A stretch of 50,330 nucleotides of DNA from Meridianimarinicoccus zhengii. GTDB lineage: Bacteria > Pseudomonadota > Alphaproteobacteria > Rhodobacterales > Rhodobacteraceae. The notes beneath the pieces are model-generated. The model did no database searches, was not told where the DNA came from, and worked only from the letters and a program-made list of their open reading frames with translations. A program made the position numbers and the translations under genes. Where the stretch lies: positions 1 to 50,330 of the forward strand of contig NZ_QDFI01000027.1 of NCBI RefSeq assembly GCF_003254465.1, written 5' to 3'. How positions within the stretch are numbered: position 1 is the first letter of the stretch; every line of letters starts with the position of its first letter. Below, one piece after another: positions 24,881 through 34,895 of this stretch.

Positions 24881-26110
24881 TCAGCCCTTCTGCTTGTTGT
24901 AGACGTCGAAGATGACGGCGGCGAGCAGCACAAGCCCCTTGATCATCTGCTGGTAGTCGATGCCGATGCCCATGATCGACATGCCGTTGTTGAGAACCCC
25001 CATCAGGAACGCGCCAACGACCGCGCCGACGATCTTGCCGACCCCGCCCGACATGGACGCGCCGCCGATGAAGACCGCCGCGATCACGTCCAGTTCCAGC
25101 GCGAAGCCCGCCTTGGGCGTCGCCGTGTTCAGCCGTGCCGCGAAGACAAGGCCCGCGACCGCGGCCAGGATGCCCATGTTCACGAAGGCCAGAAAGGTGA
25201 GCCGCTCGGTCTTGATGCCCGACAGCTTCGCCGCCTTCTGGTTGCCGCCGAGCGCATAGATGCGGCGCCCCAGCACGGTGCGTTCAGTGATGAAGGCGTA
25301 GATCACGGTCAGCACGCCCATGGTCAGCAGCACGTTCGGCAGGCCGCGGAAAGTGGCTAGCTTGTACAGGATGAAGACCAGCGCGAAGGCCACGATCGCG
25401 GTGCGCACGACGAAGAACACCTGCGGTTCGTCCTCGATCCCGTAAGCGCGGTTGCGGGCGCGCTGGTGCAGCGCCGACCAGACCACCCACGCGGCGGCGA
25501 TCAGCCCCGTGCAGAAGGCGAGGACGTTGAAGTTGCGCGCACCCACAAGTGCCCCCAGCGTGTCGCCGCCGGGCAGGATGTCGGGCACGAACCCGTTGGC
25601 GATCACCTGGAATTCCCGCGGGAACGGTCCGACGGACTGCCCCTCCAGCAGCCACAGCGACAGGCCGCGGAAAACGAGCATCCCGGCCAGCGTCACGATG
25701 AAGGACGGGATTTTCCAGTAGGCGACCCAATAGCCCTGCGCGCCGCCGATGATCCCGCCCACGACCACGCAGGTCAGCATCGTGATGCCGATGGACATTT
25801 CCCAGTTCACGATCATCACCGCCGCGAGCGCGCCGATGAACCCCATGACGGAGCCGACCGACAGGTCGATATGCCCCGCCACGATGACGATCAGCATCCC
25901 CAGCGCCATGATGACGATATAGCTGTTCTGGAGCAGCAGGTTGGTCAGGTTGATGGGCCGCAGCAGCGTGCCGCCCGTGACGATCTGGAAGAACGCCATG
26001 ACGGCGATCAGCGCGAAGAGCAGCCCGTATTCGCGCAGATGCGCGGTCAGATAGGCGCCGATGCCGGCCGGGCGCGCTGCGCCGTCAGAGTTGGTTTCCG
26101 CAACAGACAT
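24881..26110 (-). CDS. gguB: Multiple-sugar ABC transporter permease (GguB type)
   Basis: 409 residues, about ten membrane spans. Landmarks: GHIDLSVGSVMGFIGA and ALGGNQKAAKLSGIKT. Longer than ribose-type permeases because of extra sequence around residues 180-260, as in XylH/GguB. It pairs with the upstream ATPase and the ChvE-like binding protein. In Agrobacterium, ChvE with GguA and GguB imports arabinose, galactose, xylose, fucose and glucose, which fits the catabolic genes that follow it here. The gap to the ATPase gene is ten bases. Confidence 0.9.
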   Translation of the reverse strand: MSVAETNSDGAARPAGIGAYLTAHLREYGLLFALIAVMAFFQIVTGGTLLRPINLTNLLLQNSYIVIMALGMLIVIVAGHIDLSVGSVMGFIGALAAVMIVNWEMSIGITMLTCVVVGGIIGGAQGYWVAYWKIPSFIVTLAGMLVFRGLSLWLLEGQSVGPFPREFQVIANGFVPDILPGGDTLGALVGARNFNVLAFCTGLIAAAWVVWSALHQRARNRAYGIEDEPQVFFVVRTAIVAFALVFILYKLATFRGLPNVLLTMGVLTVIYAFITERTVLGRRIYALGGNQKAAKLSGIKTERLTFLAFVNMGILAAVAGLVFAARLNTATPKAGFALELDVIAAVFIGGASMSGGVGKIVGAVVGAFLMGVLNNGMSIMGIGIDYQQMIKGLVLLAAVIFDVYNKQKG

Positions 26111-26120
26111 GGCTCGTCTC

Positions 26121-27641
26121 CTATTCGTTCACGATGAGCGACATGATGCGCTCCTGGCTGGCCTCGGCAGCCGGCAGTTCGCCGACGATGGCGCCCTTGT
26201 TCATCACGTAGATCCGGTCGCACATGCCCAGCAGTTCGGGCATTTCCGACGAGATCATGACGACGCCCTTGCCCTCGGCAGCGAGGTCGTTGATCAACCC
26301 GTAGATTTCGTACTTCGCGCCGACATCGATGCCGCGTGTCGGCTCGTCGAGGATCAGCACCTCCGGCCCGGCGAACAGCCACTTGGACAGGACGACCTTC
26401 TGCTGGTTGCCGCCCGACAGGTTGACGACCTTCTGAAAGACACCCGGCGTGCGAATGCCCAGGTCCTTGCGATACTTCTCGGCCACCTCGGTTTCGAGAT
26501 GGCTGTTCAGGACCGCGCCGCGCGCCACGCGTGGAAGGTTGGTGAGCGTGATGTTGCGTGTGATCGTCTCGTCCAGGATCAGGCCGAGGCTCTTGCGGTC
26601 CTCGGTCACATAAGCCAGCCCCGCCGCGATCGCGCGGCCGACATCCGACACATCCACCGGCGTGCCGTGCATCTCCACAGTGCCGGTGATCTTCTGCCCC
26701 CAGCTTCGCCCGAAGATCGACATGGCCAGCTCCGTCCGGCCCGCGCCCATCAGGCCCGCGATGCCCACCACCTCGCCCGCGCGCACGTCGAAACCGACAT
26801 TGCGGATCACCTGCCGGTCGGCATGTTCGGGATGGTGCACCGACCAGTCGGCCACCCGCATGATCCGGTCTCCGATCCGCGGCGTGCGCTGCGGATAGCG
26901 TGCTTCCATCGACCGGCCGACCATGTCGCGCACGATCCGGTCCTCGGTGATCCCCTCCGCGGCGTCGAAGCTGCTGACCGACTGGCCGTCCCGGATGACG
27001 GTCACCGTGTCCGCAACGCGCCGCACCTCGTTCAGTTTGTGGCTGATGATGATCTGCGTGACGCCCTGTGCCTTGAGTTCGAGCATCAGGTCCAGAAGCG
27101 CCTGGCTGTCGTTTTCGGACAGGGCCGATGTCGGTTCGTCGAGGATCAGAAGGCGCACGTCCTTGGCCAGCGCCTTGGCGATCTCGACCAGTTGCTGCTT
27201 TCCGACGCCCAGTTTCTCGACGCGGGTCGTCGGGGCGTCGTGCAGGCCGACCTTGCGCAGCAGGTCCTCCGTCCGGCGGTTCGTCGCGCGCCAGTCGATC
27301 ACGCCGCCGGTCGCGTTCTCGTTGCCGAGAAACAGGTTCTCGGCGATGGACAGCAGCGGCACCAGCGCGAGCTCCTGGTGGATGATGATGATGCCCCGCG
27401 CTTCGCTGTCCGTGATGTCGCGGAACGCGGCGAGCGCGCCGTCGTAATGTATCTCACCCTCGTAGCTGCCCGCCGGATAGACCCCCGACAGCACCTTCAT
27501 GAGCGTGGACTTGCCTGCGCCGTTTTCGCCGCAGATGGCGTGAATCTCGCCCTTCCTCACCTTCAGCGACACGTCGTCGAGCGCCTTGACGCCGGGAAAT
27601 GTCTTGGTGATGGAGCGCATCTCCAGAAGCGCGTCCTGCAT
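26121..27641 (-). CDS. gguA: Multiple-sugar ABC transporter ATP-binding protein (GguA type)
   Basis: 506 residues from ATG 27641 (GAGGA upstream). Tandem ABC domains. Domain 1: Walker [11 protein letters not shown]-loop region [15 protein letters not shown], signature variant [15 protein letters not shown], Walker [12 protein letters not shown]. Domain 2: degenerate Walker [11 protein letters not shown], full signature [15 protein letters not shown], Walker [16 protein letters not shown]. It powers sugar import together with GguB. It is separated from the ChvE gene by 125 bp containing a GC hairpin, so binding protein is probably made in excess. Confidence 0.9.
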   Translation of the reverse strand: MQDALLEMRSITKTFPGVKALDDVSLKVRKGEIHAICGENGAGKSTLMKVLSGVYPAGSYEGEIHYDGALAAFRDITDSEARGIIIIHQELALVPLLSIAENLFLGNENATGGVIDWRATNRRTEDLLRKVGLHDAPTTRVEKLGVGKQQLVEIAKALAKDVRLLILDEPTSALSENDSQALLDLMLELKAQGVTQIIISHKLNEVRRVADTVTVIRDGQSVSSFDAAEGITEDRIVRDMVGRSMEARYPQRTPRIGDRIMRVADWSVHHPEHADRQVIRNVGFDVRAGEVVGIAGLMGAGRTELAMSIFGRSWGQKITGTVEMHGTPVDVSDVGRAIAAGLAYVTEDRKSLGLILDETITRNITLTNLPRVARGAVLNSHLETEVAEKYRKDLGIRTPGVFQKVVNLSGGNQQKVVLSKWLFAGPEVLILDEPTRGIDVGAKYEIYGLINDLAAEGKGVVMISSEMPELLGMCDRIYVMNKGAIVGELPAAEASQERIMSLIVNE

Positions 27642-27668
27642 TGCAGCATCCTCACGAATGTTGGGACT

Positions 27669-27692
27669 CGCCGCCGTGCCGGCGGGGCGGCG
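27669..27692 (-). other. Intercistronic GC hairpin between chvE-like and gguA-like genes
   Basis: CGCCGCC (27669-27675) pairs with GGCGGCG (27686-27692) around a 10-base GC-rich loop. It is in the 125-bp gap after the binding-protein stop; the position parallels the hairpin in the other ABC operon of this window (8453-8481). Confidence 0.35.
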
Positions 27693-27766
27693 GACCGGCA
27701 CTGCACGGGGCAGGCCGATCCGCCGGACCGGTGTCGGACCGGGTAGGGCGCCGAGATAGCCGGCGT

Positions 27767-28822
27767 TTACTGGATCTGGTCCAACGTGTAGTAGCCGGTT
27801 TCGATCAGCCGCTCTTCCCAGTTGTCCGCCGTCACCTTGAGCGGTTCCAGCAGGTAGGACGGCACGACCTTGACGCCGTTGTCATACGTCGTCGTGTCGT
27901 TGATCTCGGGTTCGCCGCCTTCCAGCAGCGCTTCGACCATGCCCACGGTCACGCGGGCCAGTTCGCGCGTGTCCTTGAAGATCGTCGAATACTGCTCGCC
28001 CGCAAGGATCGACTTGACCGAAGGCACTTCGGCGTCCTGCCCGGTGACGATCGGCATCGCCACGCCGCCGGACCCGTAGCCCACGCCCTTGAGCGAGGAC
28101 AGGATGCCGATGGAAAGCCCGTCATAGGGCGAGAGGACACCATGCACCTGCGCGTCAGTGTAATGCGCCGACAGCAGGTTATCCATGCGGGCCTGCGCCA
28201 CGGCGCCGTCCCAGCGCAGGGTGCCCACCGTGTCCATGCCCATCTGGCCCGACACGATGTTGACCTTGCCACTGTCGATGAGCGGCTGAAGCACGCTCAT
28301 GCCACCGTCGTAGAAGAAGTACGCGTTGTTGTCGTCGGGCGAGCCGCCGAACAGTTCCACGTTCCAGGTCTCGGCGTCGGGGAAGCGCTCTTCCAGGCCG
28401 GATACCAGCGTTTCGGCCTGCTGCACGCCGACCTTGAAATTGTCGAAGGTCGCGTAGTAGCTCACATGTTCGCTGTCGCGGATCAGGCGGTCATAGGCGA
28501 TGACCTCGATCCCCGCGAAATGGGCGTTCTCCAGCGCGTTCGACAGGGTGGTGCCGTCGATGGCCGCGATCACCAGCGCGTCCACGCCGTTGGTGATCAT
28601 GTTCTCGATCTGCGCCAACTGGTTGGGAATGTCGTCCTCGGCGTATTGCAGGATCGTCTCGTAGCCCGCGGCTTCGAACTGCTGGACCATCGACTCGCCG
28701 TCCGAGATCCAGCGGGCGGACGACTTGGTGGGCATGGCGATCCCGACAAGGCCTTCGGCGAACGCGCCGGTTGCGAGTGTCGTGGCAAGCGCCGTGCCGA
28801 CGAGAATGGATTTAAGGGTCAT
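27767..28822 (-). CDS. chvE: ChvE-like multiple-sugar-binding periplasmic protein
   Basis: 351 residues from ATG 28822, with GGAGGAGGA just upstream. Signal peptide about 1-22 (ending GAFAEG). The mature protein matches what I remember of Agrobacterium ChvE almost motif by motif: [81 protein letters not shown]-like segment, [13 protein letters not shown] and [13 protein letters not shown]. It binds L-arabinose, D-galactose, D-xylose and related aldoses and in Agrobacterium also signals to VirA. No virA is visible here, so import is the expected role. First gene of the leftward operon. Confidence 0.93.
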   Translation of the reverse strand: MTLKSILVGTALATTLATGAFAEGLVGIAMPTKSSARWISDGESMVQQFEAAGYETILQYAEDDIPNQLAQIENMITNGVDALVIAAIDGTTLSNALENAHFAGIEVIAYDRLIRDSEHVSYYATFDNFKVGVQQAETLVSGLEERFPDAETWNVELFGGSPDDNNAYFFYDGGMSVLQPLIDSGKVNIVSGQMGMDTVGTLRWDGAVAQARMDNLLSAHYTDAQVHGVLSPYDGLSIGILSSLKGVGYGSGGVAMPIVTGQDAEVPSVKSILAGEQYSTIFKDTRELARVTVGMVEALLEGGEPEINDTTTYDNGVKVVPSYLLEPLKVTADNWEERLIETGYYTLDQIQ

Positions 28823-28893
28823 ATCTTCCTCCTCCGAAGGCGCGCGCTCTCTTGATCCGGCGGCGCCCTGCGACAAGAGGTTAGAAAAAAACG

Positions 28894-28922
28894 TCATAAC
28901 AAGCTAATGCAATCAATGGCAA
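28894..28922 (-). promoter_or_regulatory. Sigma-70-like promoter of the chvE operon with overlapping direct repeats
   Basis: On the minus strand, TTGCCA (28922-28917) and TTATGA (28899-28894) are separated by exactly 17 bp, a good -35/-10 pair, about 72 bp upstream of the chvE ATG. The -35 region overlaps a direct repeat CAATCA (28910-28915 and 28920-28925, 10 bp apart) and an AATGC/GCATT dyad (28906-28910 and 28931-28935). These are plausible sites for the divergent LysR protein. Confidence 0.55.
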
Positions 28923-28941
28923 TCAGCATAGCATTTGCGGT

Positions 28942-29868
28942 ATGATGATTGGCATGGTCCATTCGCTTGCCTACCGGCTCAAGCCCGCGCATCTGCGGTT
29001 GATCCGCGCCATACACGACAATGGAAAGCTGCAACTGGCGGCCGATGCGGTGGGCATGTCGCAACCGGCGGCCTCGCGCATGTTGTCGGAGATCGAATCC
29101 GATGCGGGCGGCGCGCTCTTCGAGCGGCTTCCCAAGGGGATGGCGGCCACGCCCATGGGCGTCGCCTTCGTGCGCCATGCACGGGTGATCCTTGCCGAGG
29201 TCGAAACGCTGGCGGGCGAGATCGCGCAATTGCGCGACGGGACCGCGGGGGCTGTCCGCGTGGGCGCGGTCACGGGCCCGGCGGTCGGCGTGCTGGTCCC
29301 CGCGCTGACATGGCTGCGCGCGCGGATGCCGGACATCCGCCCCACCATCGAGGTCGCGCCGTCGGCGACGCTGATCCGCGGGCTGGAGGAAGGGCGCTTC
29401 GATTTCGTTCTCGCACGGATCGGGTTCGAAACCGATACGCGCGCCTACCAAGCCTATCCCGGACGGCGCGAGAATGTCTGTCTTCTCGCGCGCGCGTCGC
29501 ACCCGCTGGCGGGGCGCCGGGTGTCGCTGGCCGAAACGCTGCCGTTCGAGTTCGTCATACAGGAACCGGGGTCCCCGATCCGCAAGGCGCTTGAGAACGC
29601 CTTTCTGGGAAACCGCCTGCGCACGCCCGCCCGGATCACCAACAGTTCGTCGCTGCTCATCGCGCTCAGCCTCGTGACCGGGTCGGACGCGATCGCGCCC
29701 CAGACACGGGAAGTGGCCGAGATGCTGACGAAGCGGAAATCCGATCTCACGGTCATCGAGACGGACGAGGATATCGCGGTGTCGTCGTTCCTCGTTCTGC
29801 AGATCCGCCATCGCCAGTTGTCGCCGGTCGCCGAGAACCTTCTGGACGAGGTGTTGCGCCGGCTTTGA
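28942..29868 (+). CDS. gbpR: LysR-family regulator, GbpR-like (control of the chvE sugar operon)
   Basis: 308 residues. N-terminal winged helix-turn-helix (LRLIRAIHDNGKLQLAADAVGMSQPAASRML, landmarks LQLAADAVG and SQPAASRML) and a C-terminal effector domain (VRVGAVTGPAVGVL, DFVLARIGFE, ITNSSSLLIAL). It is divergent from chvE with a 119-bp shared gap, exactly as gbpR is placed in Agrobacterium, where GbpR regulates chvE in response to galactose, fucose or arabinose. The start is uncertain: ATGs at 28942, 28945 and 28954 have no strong ribosome site, and I took the first. Confidence 0.83.
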   Translation: MMIGMVHSLAYRLKPAHLRLIRAIHDNGKLQLAADAVGMSQPAASRMLSEIESDAGGALFERLPKGMAATPMGVAFVRHARVILAEVETLAGEIAQLRDGTAGAVRVGAVTGPAVGVLVPALTWLRARMPDIRPTIEVAPSATLIRGLEEGRFDFVLARIGFETDTRAYQAYPGRRENVCLLARASHPLAGRRVSLAETLPFEFVIQEPGSPIRKALENAFLGNRLRTPARITNSSSLLIALSLVTGSDAIAPQTREVAEMLTKRKSDLTVIETDEDIAVSSFLVLQIRHRQLSPVAENLLDEVLRRL

Positions 29869-30101
29869 ACGCCACGGCAGGCCGACGCGCCCGCGCGTGC
29901 CCCGGCGGCGGCTGTGCGCTTGCCTTCGCGGGCGCCTTGCATCACGCTTGCGGCGCCAACTGATCGTGACGCCGCCGTCTTTCCGGGCAAGCCCCGGGGA
30001 GCATCGGCAAGCCGGAGTGTCCCCTGCCCATGCCGCAACGCCTTGACCGTCCAGCGCCGTGAGTAAAGCCGTGTCGGGCGACGCTGCCGGAGGCGTGGGT
30101 C

Positions 30102-31913
30102 TTGAGTGACATCCTGATCGTCTTCGCGGTCATCGCCGGTGTCATTGTCCTGTTCGTCTGGGACCGATTCCCGGTCATCGCGGTCTGCGTCGCGGCGGCC
30201 CTGTCGCTCTGGGCGACGGGCGTTCTGACCCTCGACCAGAGCCTTGCAGGATTCGGCGACCCGGCGGTGATGTTCATCGCCTCGCTCTTCGTGGTGAGTG
30301 CCGCGCTGGAAATCTCGGGCGTGACGGCATGGGCCGGGCAGATCCTGATCCGTCATGCGGGCGACAGCCGGTCGCGCCTGATCGTGCTGATGATGGGATT
30401 CGTCGCATGCCTGACGGCGCTCATCAGCGTGAACGGTGCAGTGGCTGCGCTGCTGCCGGTCATTGTCGTCATGGCGATCCGCTTGGGGCGGTCGCCGGGG
30501 CAGTTGCTGATGCCGCTGGTGTTCGGGGCGCATGCGGGATCGAAACTGTTGCTGACAGGGTCGCCCGTGAACGTGCTGGTCATGGATGCCTCGGTCGATG
30601 CGGGTGCGGGCGGCTTCGGCTATTTCGAGTTCGCGCTTGTGGGTGTGCCGCTGGTGCTGGGCTGCATCGTCATCGCCGTGCTGTTCGGCGAACGGTTGCT
30701 GCCGAAACGCACCAGCAAGACGCTGCCCCCCGATCTCAGCCGGCACGCCACGACGCTGGTGGAACAGTACCGGCTCGTCAGTGACATCCACCACCTGCGG
30801 GTTCGTGCCGGGTCCGACCTGATCGGACGCGAGCGTGGCAGCATCGGGCGGTTCGACATCGACGGGCTGGCCCTTGTCACCGTGCAGGACGCGCAGGGCG
30901 ACAAGAAACGCGGTGGGCGCATCGTCGAGGGCGATGTGATCATCCTGCGCGGTCCGGGCGAGGCCGTGGCAGCGGTCGCCGTGGATGCTGGGCTGGCCTT
31001 TCGGGACGAAACGGGCACGCGTGGCGGCGGCATGGCGGACATGCTGTTCAACCGCTCTTCCGGGCTGGCCGAGGTTCTGATCCCGCCCCGCTCCCCGCTG
31101 ATCGGGGAGACGTTCTTTCCCGGCATGGTGACCGAAAGCGGCGATCTGATCGTGATCGCGATCCAGCGTCAGGGTGCGGATCTGGAAGCGGGCGAACCGC
31201 TGGCGGCGGGCGACACGATGCTGCTGCAGGGGACATGGGCGGCGCTGGACACGCGGCTGAACCAGGCCGAGGTTCTGGTCGTGAACGCACCAGACCTCGT
31301 GCGGCGGCAGGCCGTGCCCATGGGGAAGGGGGCGCATATCGTGATCGGCGCGCTGATCCTCATGGTGGTGCTGCTGGCGACCGGATTCGTGCCGCCCGCC
31401 GTTGCCGGGCTTGTGGCCGCGGGCATCATCCTGATCGGCGGCGTGCTGAGCGTCGATCAGGTCTATCGCGGGATCAACTGGACCACGGTGATCCTTGTGG
31501 GCGCGATGATGCCGTTGTCGACGGCGATGCAGCAGACCGGGGCCGCGCAATTGCTGGCCGACTGGCTCGTGTCCACGGTGGGGGAGGCGGGGCCCTATGC
31601 GCTCATGGCGGGGCTGTTCGTGCTGACGGCCGTTCTGGGACAGGTAATATCCAACACCGCGACATCGCTCATCGTCATCCCGATCTCGGTGGTCACGGCC
31701 CAGCAGATGGGGCTGTCGCCGCAGCCGATCCTGATGTGCGTCTGCGTCGCCGCCGCGGGTGCGTTCCTGACGCCCGTCGCCACGGCGACGAACCTGATGA
31801 TCATGGAACCGGGCGCCTACAGGTTCGGAGATTACTGGAAGTTCGGCCTGCCGATGATGATCTGGTTCTTCATCCTCAGCGTTTTCCTGGTGCCGCTGAT
31901 CTGGCCGTTCTGA
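30102..31913 (+). CDS. SLC13-family transporter with two internal RCK_C domains (copy 1)
   Basis: 603 residues from TTG 30102, which has GGAGG at 30088-30092; no ATG or GTG fits better, and the N-terminus then aligns with the paralogue ending at 45137. Membrane half 1 (about 1-180), two RCK_C (TrkA_C) domains (about 225-310 and 325-400, the latter with IPPRSPLIGETFFPGM), and membrane half 2 (about 415-603) with the repeat signature NTATSLIVIPIS. Family members carry dicarboxylates, sulfate or other anions with Na+. The substrate is unknown. It converges with the broken AraC gene, leaving only 23 bp between them. Confidence 0.85.
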   Translation: MSDILIVFAVIAGVIVLFVWDRFPVIAVCVAAALSLWATGVLTLDQSLAGFGDPAVMFIASLFVVSAALEISGVTAWAGQILIRHAGDSRSRLIVLMMGFVACLTALISVNGAVAALLPVIVVMAIRLGRSPGQLLMPLVFGAHAGSKLLLTGSPVNVLVMDASVDAGAGGFGYFEFALVGVPLVLGCIVIAVLFGERLLPKRTSKTLPPDLSRHATTLVEQYRLVSDIHHLRVRAGSDLIGRERGSIGRFDIDGLALVTVQDAQGDKKRGGRIVEGDVIILRGPGEAVAAVAVDAGLAFRDETGTRGGGMADMLFNRSSGLAEVLIPPRSPLIGETFFPGMVTESGDLIVIAIQRQGADLEAGEPLAAGDTMLLQGTWAALDTRLNQAEVLVVNAPDLVRRQAVPMGKGAHIVIGALILMVVLLATGFVPPAVAGLVAAGIILIGGVLSVDQVYRGINWTTVILVGAMMPLSTAMQQTGAAQLLADWLVSTVGEAGPYALMAGLFVLTAVLGQVISNTATSLIVIPISVVTAQQMGLSPQPILMCVCVAAAGAFLTPVATATNLMIMEPGAYRFGDYWKFGLPMMIWFFILSVFLVPLIWPF

Positions 31914-31936
31914 CGATGCGGCGCCGTCTCGGGGAA

Positions 31937-32973
31937 TTACCCGAGCAGATCCCTGAACGTTCCCGTTCGGTCGATGACGCCCCTTTGAACCAGCGCGCCG
32001 ACCAGCAGCGCCTTGCGCGCGTCACGCGGTGAACATCCGAAATGGCGCGAAAAGGTCCGGCTGAAGGCCGCGGCACTGTGAAACCCGCGGGATTCGGCTA
32101 TGTTCGCGATGCTCCGGCTGGCCAGCGCCGGATCGCTCAGGTCGCGCATCACCGCGTCGAGCCGCCTTTCGAGAATGTAATTCGCCACGCCGCCATGGGA
32201 TTCGAACAGCCGGTACAGCGCCGAGCGGGACAGCCCCGAAAGCTGGCAGATACGGTTCAGCGTCAGCCGCGGCGAGGCAAGATGCAGCTGGATAGTGCGG
32301 TAGACGCGGGCGCGGTCCATCTGTGCGATGTCATCCGCCGATACGGTGCCAGGTGCAACGGGACGCTGGAAACAGGCGCGGATCATGGCCGTAGTGGTAT
32401 GCGCCAGACCTGCGCGCTCCTCGGTACTGGCGGTGCGCAGCGTGTCTACCAGTGCGAGGGCGAATTCCCCGAAGAGCTGCGCACAGGCGCCCTTCAGAGG
32501 CCCGCCGGCGCGATCGACGAATTCGAGATGTTCGAATCCCTCGCGGGGGAAGACGAACGCGACCCAGCTCGACTCCGTCCAGGTATCGTCGAACGTGTCG
32601 CGCATGGAATCGAGCACCACGTCCCTTGCCATCTGCCGGTAAGCGTACCCCCCGAGAGCGAAGTCAGCCTGCCCGTGCGCAGAACGCGCAGGATCCAGTG
32701 GTCGAGATCGTCGGCCGCGACTTGCCGCCGGTTGCGAAATAGTGTCACGAGCGGCGACGACCCATCCATCACGAGAACATCGCCAAGCTGCCACATCTCA
32801 AGCCGACCTGTCGCGGAAAGCCATGTGTCGCGCGGCAGGTCGACCTGCATGGTCGGTCCGAAGAATGCCTTCAACGCATCGACCCGATCCGGTGGGGTGA
32901 TCGCGTCCAGAGAAAAGACGATAGAGGGCATCCGATCAGGCGATGCACCGGGCACTTTTCCGTTTCCGTCCAT
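31937..32973 (-). pseudogene. AraC-family regulator with a frameshift at a G6 run
   Basis: Two frames together give a complete AraC regulator of about 345 residues. The N-terminal ligand domain starts at ATG 32973 (AGGAG upstream) and reads to HWILRVLRTGRLTSLSGG. The continuation YAYRQMARDVVLDSM and the C-terminal double helix-turn-helix (LTLNRICQLSGLSRSALYRLF, IANIAESRGFHSAAAFSRTF, both cut here into landmarks) are in another frame. The join falls at six Cs on the plus strand (32648-32653); one extra G on the coding strand restores the frame and total length (1038 bases). It is divergent from the CaiB gene at 33227 and was probably its regulator. A homopolymer error in the sequence, or phase variation, are alternatives to true decay. 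Confidence 0.8.
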
Positions 32974-33226
32974 GCGGCCGCTCCTGTCGAATGCCGTCGA
33001 TGGGCAACCCATCCGCCAGTGCGCGTGGCCTAAAGCCCGTATCTCAAGCACATAATACCATGGGAATTTGCCGAACGTCCCATTTCTTTGCAGCCCATCC
33101 GCGCAAGATTGCGCGGCCCGCGCATGCCCGCCTAGCGTTTCGTCATGGCTGGTCTTGCCCGCTTGCAGAACGCGCGCCTGACTAAATGCATGAATAGAAT
33201 GTGTTTTCATCTTGGAGTGCGACGTG

Positions 33227-34895
33227 ATGCATCAGGGAACACCGAAGGATGCAGGCGGGACAGGGCACAGGATTTCGCGTCGTGACGTTCTGAAAACCGC
33301 GACCGCGGCGACCGTGCTGGTGGGCGCTGGTGGGCGCTGGCGGGTTGGCGGGACGCGGGCACGCCCAGACCGATTTCGACATCGATGTGGCCTTCGCGCG
33401 GTTCATGGCCGATATCGGCGGCAGCGCCGAAGATGGCGGCGGCGCGGTGACATTCACGGGCAGCGACCCGATCCTGCGCAGCCATTTCCGCATCGGCGCG
33501 TCCATGGCGCTGCCGGCGATGGCTGCCGCGGTCGGGGCCGCCGCGATCTGGCGCGCGCGCACCGGCGAAAGTCAGGACGTGGCCATCGACCTGCGCGAGG
33601 CCGTCTACAACGTCAATCCGATCATCACGCCGATCATGCAGCACCGGCTGGCAGTGGGCGCGGTGCCGCCTGACGATCCCGTGGCGCGCGGCTTCACCTT
33701 CACGCCGACGATTAACGGGCGGTTCTACCAGGCGCCGCTGGGGCTTCCGTTCTCCTTCGTGCCGTTCCTGACGCGGGACGAGCGGCATATGAACATCACG
33801 GGGATCTACCCGCACCTGAACGCGCGTGCGCTCAACCTGCTGGAATGCAATCCGACGCGCGAGTCCATCGCGGCGGCGGTGGCGCGCTGGGATGCCGCAG
33901 ATCTTGAGGCCGCGATGTTCGAGAACGGCGTGGTCGGGGTCATGCACCGCACCACGGCGGAATGGCTGGTCCACGCCGAGGGTGCGTTCCTCGCGCAGCG
34001 CCCGCTGATCGACATCCGCAAGGTGGGCGAGGCCGATCCGATCGCGTGGCCGGGCGATCCGACCCAGCCGCTGTCGGGGCTCAAGGCGCTGGCGATGACC
34101 CATGTGATCGCCGGATCCACCGCGGCCCGGACCCTGTCGGAATGCGGCGCCGAGTTTTTGCACATCATGCGCGACCAGTCCTTTGAGCACGAAGTGGTTT
34201 GGACCGACGTCAATATCGGCATGCGGTCGGCGCCGCTGGACCTGCGCACGGAGAACGACGCCGCGGCGCTGAACGCGCTGATCCCCGATGCCCATGTCGT
34301 GTTCGAAGGCTTCGCGGGACGGGGCATCGAAGAGCTTGGCTTCGGGCTGGACGAGGTCGTCGCGAAGCGCCCCGGCGTCGTATACGTCACCCTGCGCGGC
34401 TATAGCTGGGACGGGCCGTGGAAGGACGTGCGCACCTTCGACATGGAGGCCGTCAGCACGACCGGCTTCACCTATGCCGAAGGGTCCGGCGGCAATCCGT
34501 ATTTCGGGCCGTCCTTCGCGGACTCTACTGCCGAGGCCCCGCGCCCGTTCTTCCCGCCGACCTTCGTGCTCAACGACCATATCGCCGGCTACCTCGCGGC
34601 GGCGGGCGCGCTGGCTGCACTTCGGCGGCAGGCGGCCGAAGGGGGCAGCTATCATGTGCATGTCAATTTCGCCCGCGCGGCGATGTGGTATGCCAGCCTC
34701 GGCACGTTCCTGACGACCGATTTCGTTCCGGGCGAAGAGAACCTGATGATCGAACCCGAGACGTTCACGTTCCAGTCCCCCTATGGCGAAATCAGGCGCC
34801 TTGCCCCGCTGGCGAAGCTGTCACGCACGCCGGGACGGTTGCAGGAGCCGTTCCTGACGGTGCGTGGCAGCGATCTGCCGCGGTGGCTGGGATGA
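33227..34895 (+). pseudogene. Tat-signal CaiB/BaiF (CoA-transferase family III) protein, frameshifted by a 10-bp tandem duplication
   Basis: Start ATG 33227 (GGAG site). The first frame encodes a twin-arginine signal, ISRRDVLKTATAATVLVGAG, then goes out of frame; the remainder (TDFDIDVAFARFM to the stop at 34895) is open in the next frame. Deleting one copy of the 10-bp repeat at 33321-33340 joins them perfectly, giving VGAGGLAGRGHAQ, a normal signal-peptidase site, and a 552-residue protein. The mature part holds a C-terminal-type CaiB segment followed by a second, N-terminal-type CaiB module (PLSGLKALAMTHVIAGSTAARTL). CaiB enzymes normally work on CoA esters in the cytoplasm, so a Tat signal is odd. 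Translation from a later start could still give an untargeted protein. Confidence 0.82.
33316..33340 (+). repeat. Tandem 10-bp repeat causing the frameshift in the first CaiB-like gene
   Basis: Period-10 sequence: GCTGG followed by two exact copies of TGGGCGCTGG (33321-33330 and 33331-33340). Ten is not a multiple of three, so copy number switches the reading frame between a full Tat-signal protein (one copy) and an early break (two copies). Confidence 0.85.

Noticed and set aside
19725-28822. Weimberg D-xylose pathway instead of L-arabinose
   Set aside because: The enzyme classes overlap, but the Gfo/Idh dehydrogenase and DapA-type dehydratase match the L-arabinose route; typical xylose loci use an SDR dehydrogenase and an FAH-type XylX dehydratase. 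Not excluded, only less likely.
29869-30101. Possible terminator or small gene between the LysR gene and the SLC13 transporter
   Set aside because: Only weak GC-rich inverted pieces and no U-tract; no open frame with a ribosome site apart from the transporter start.
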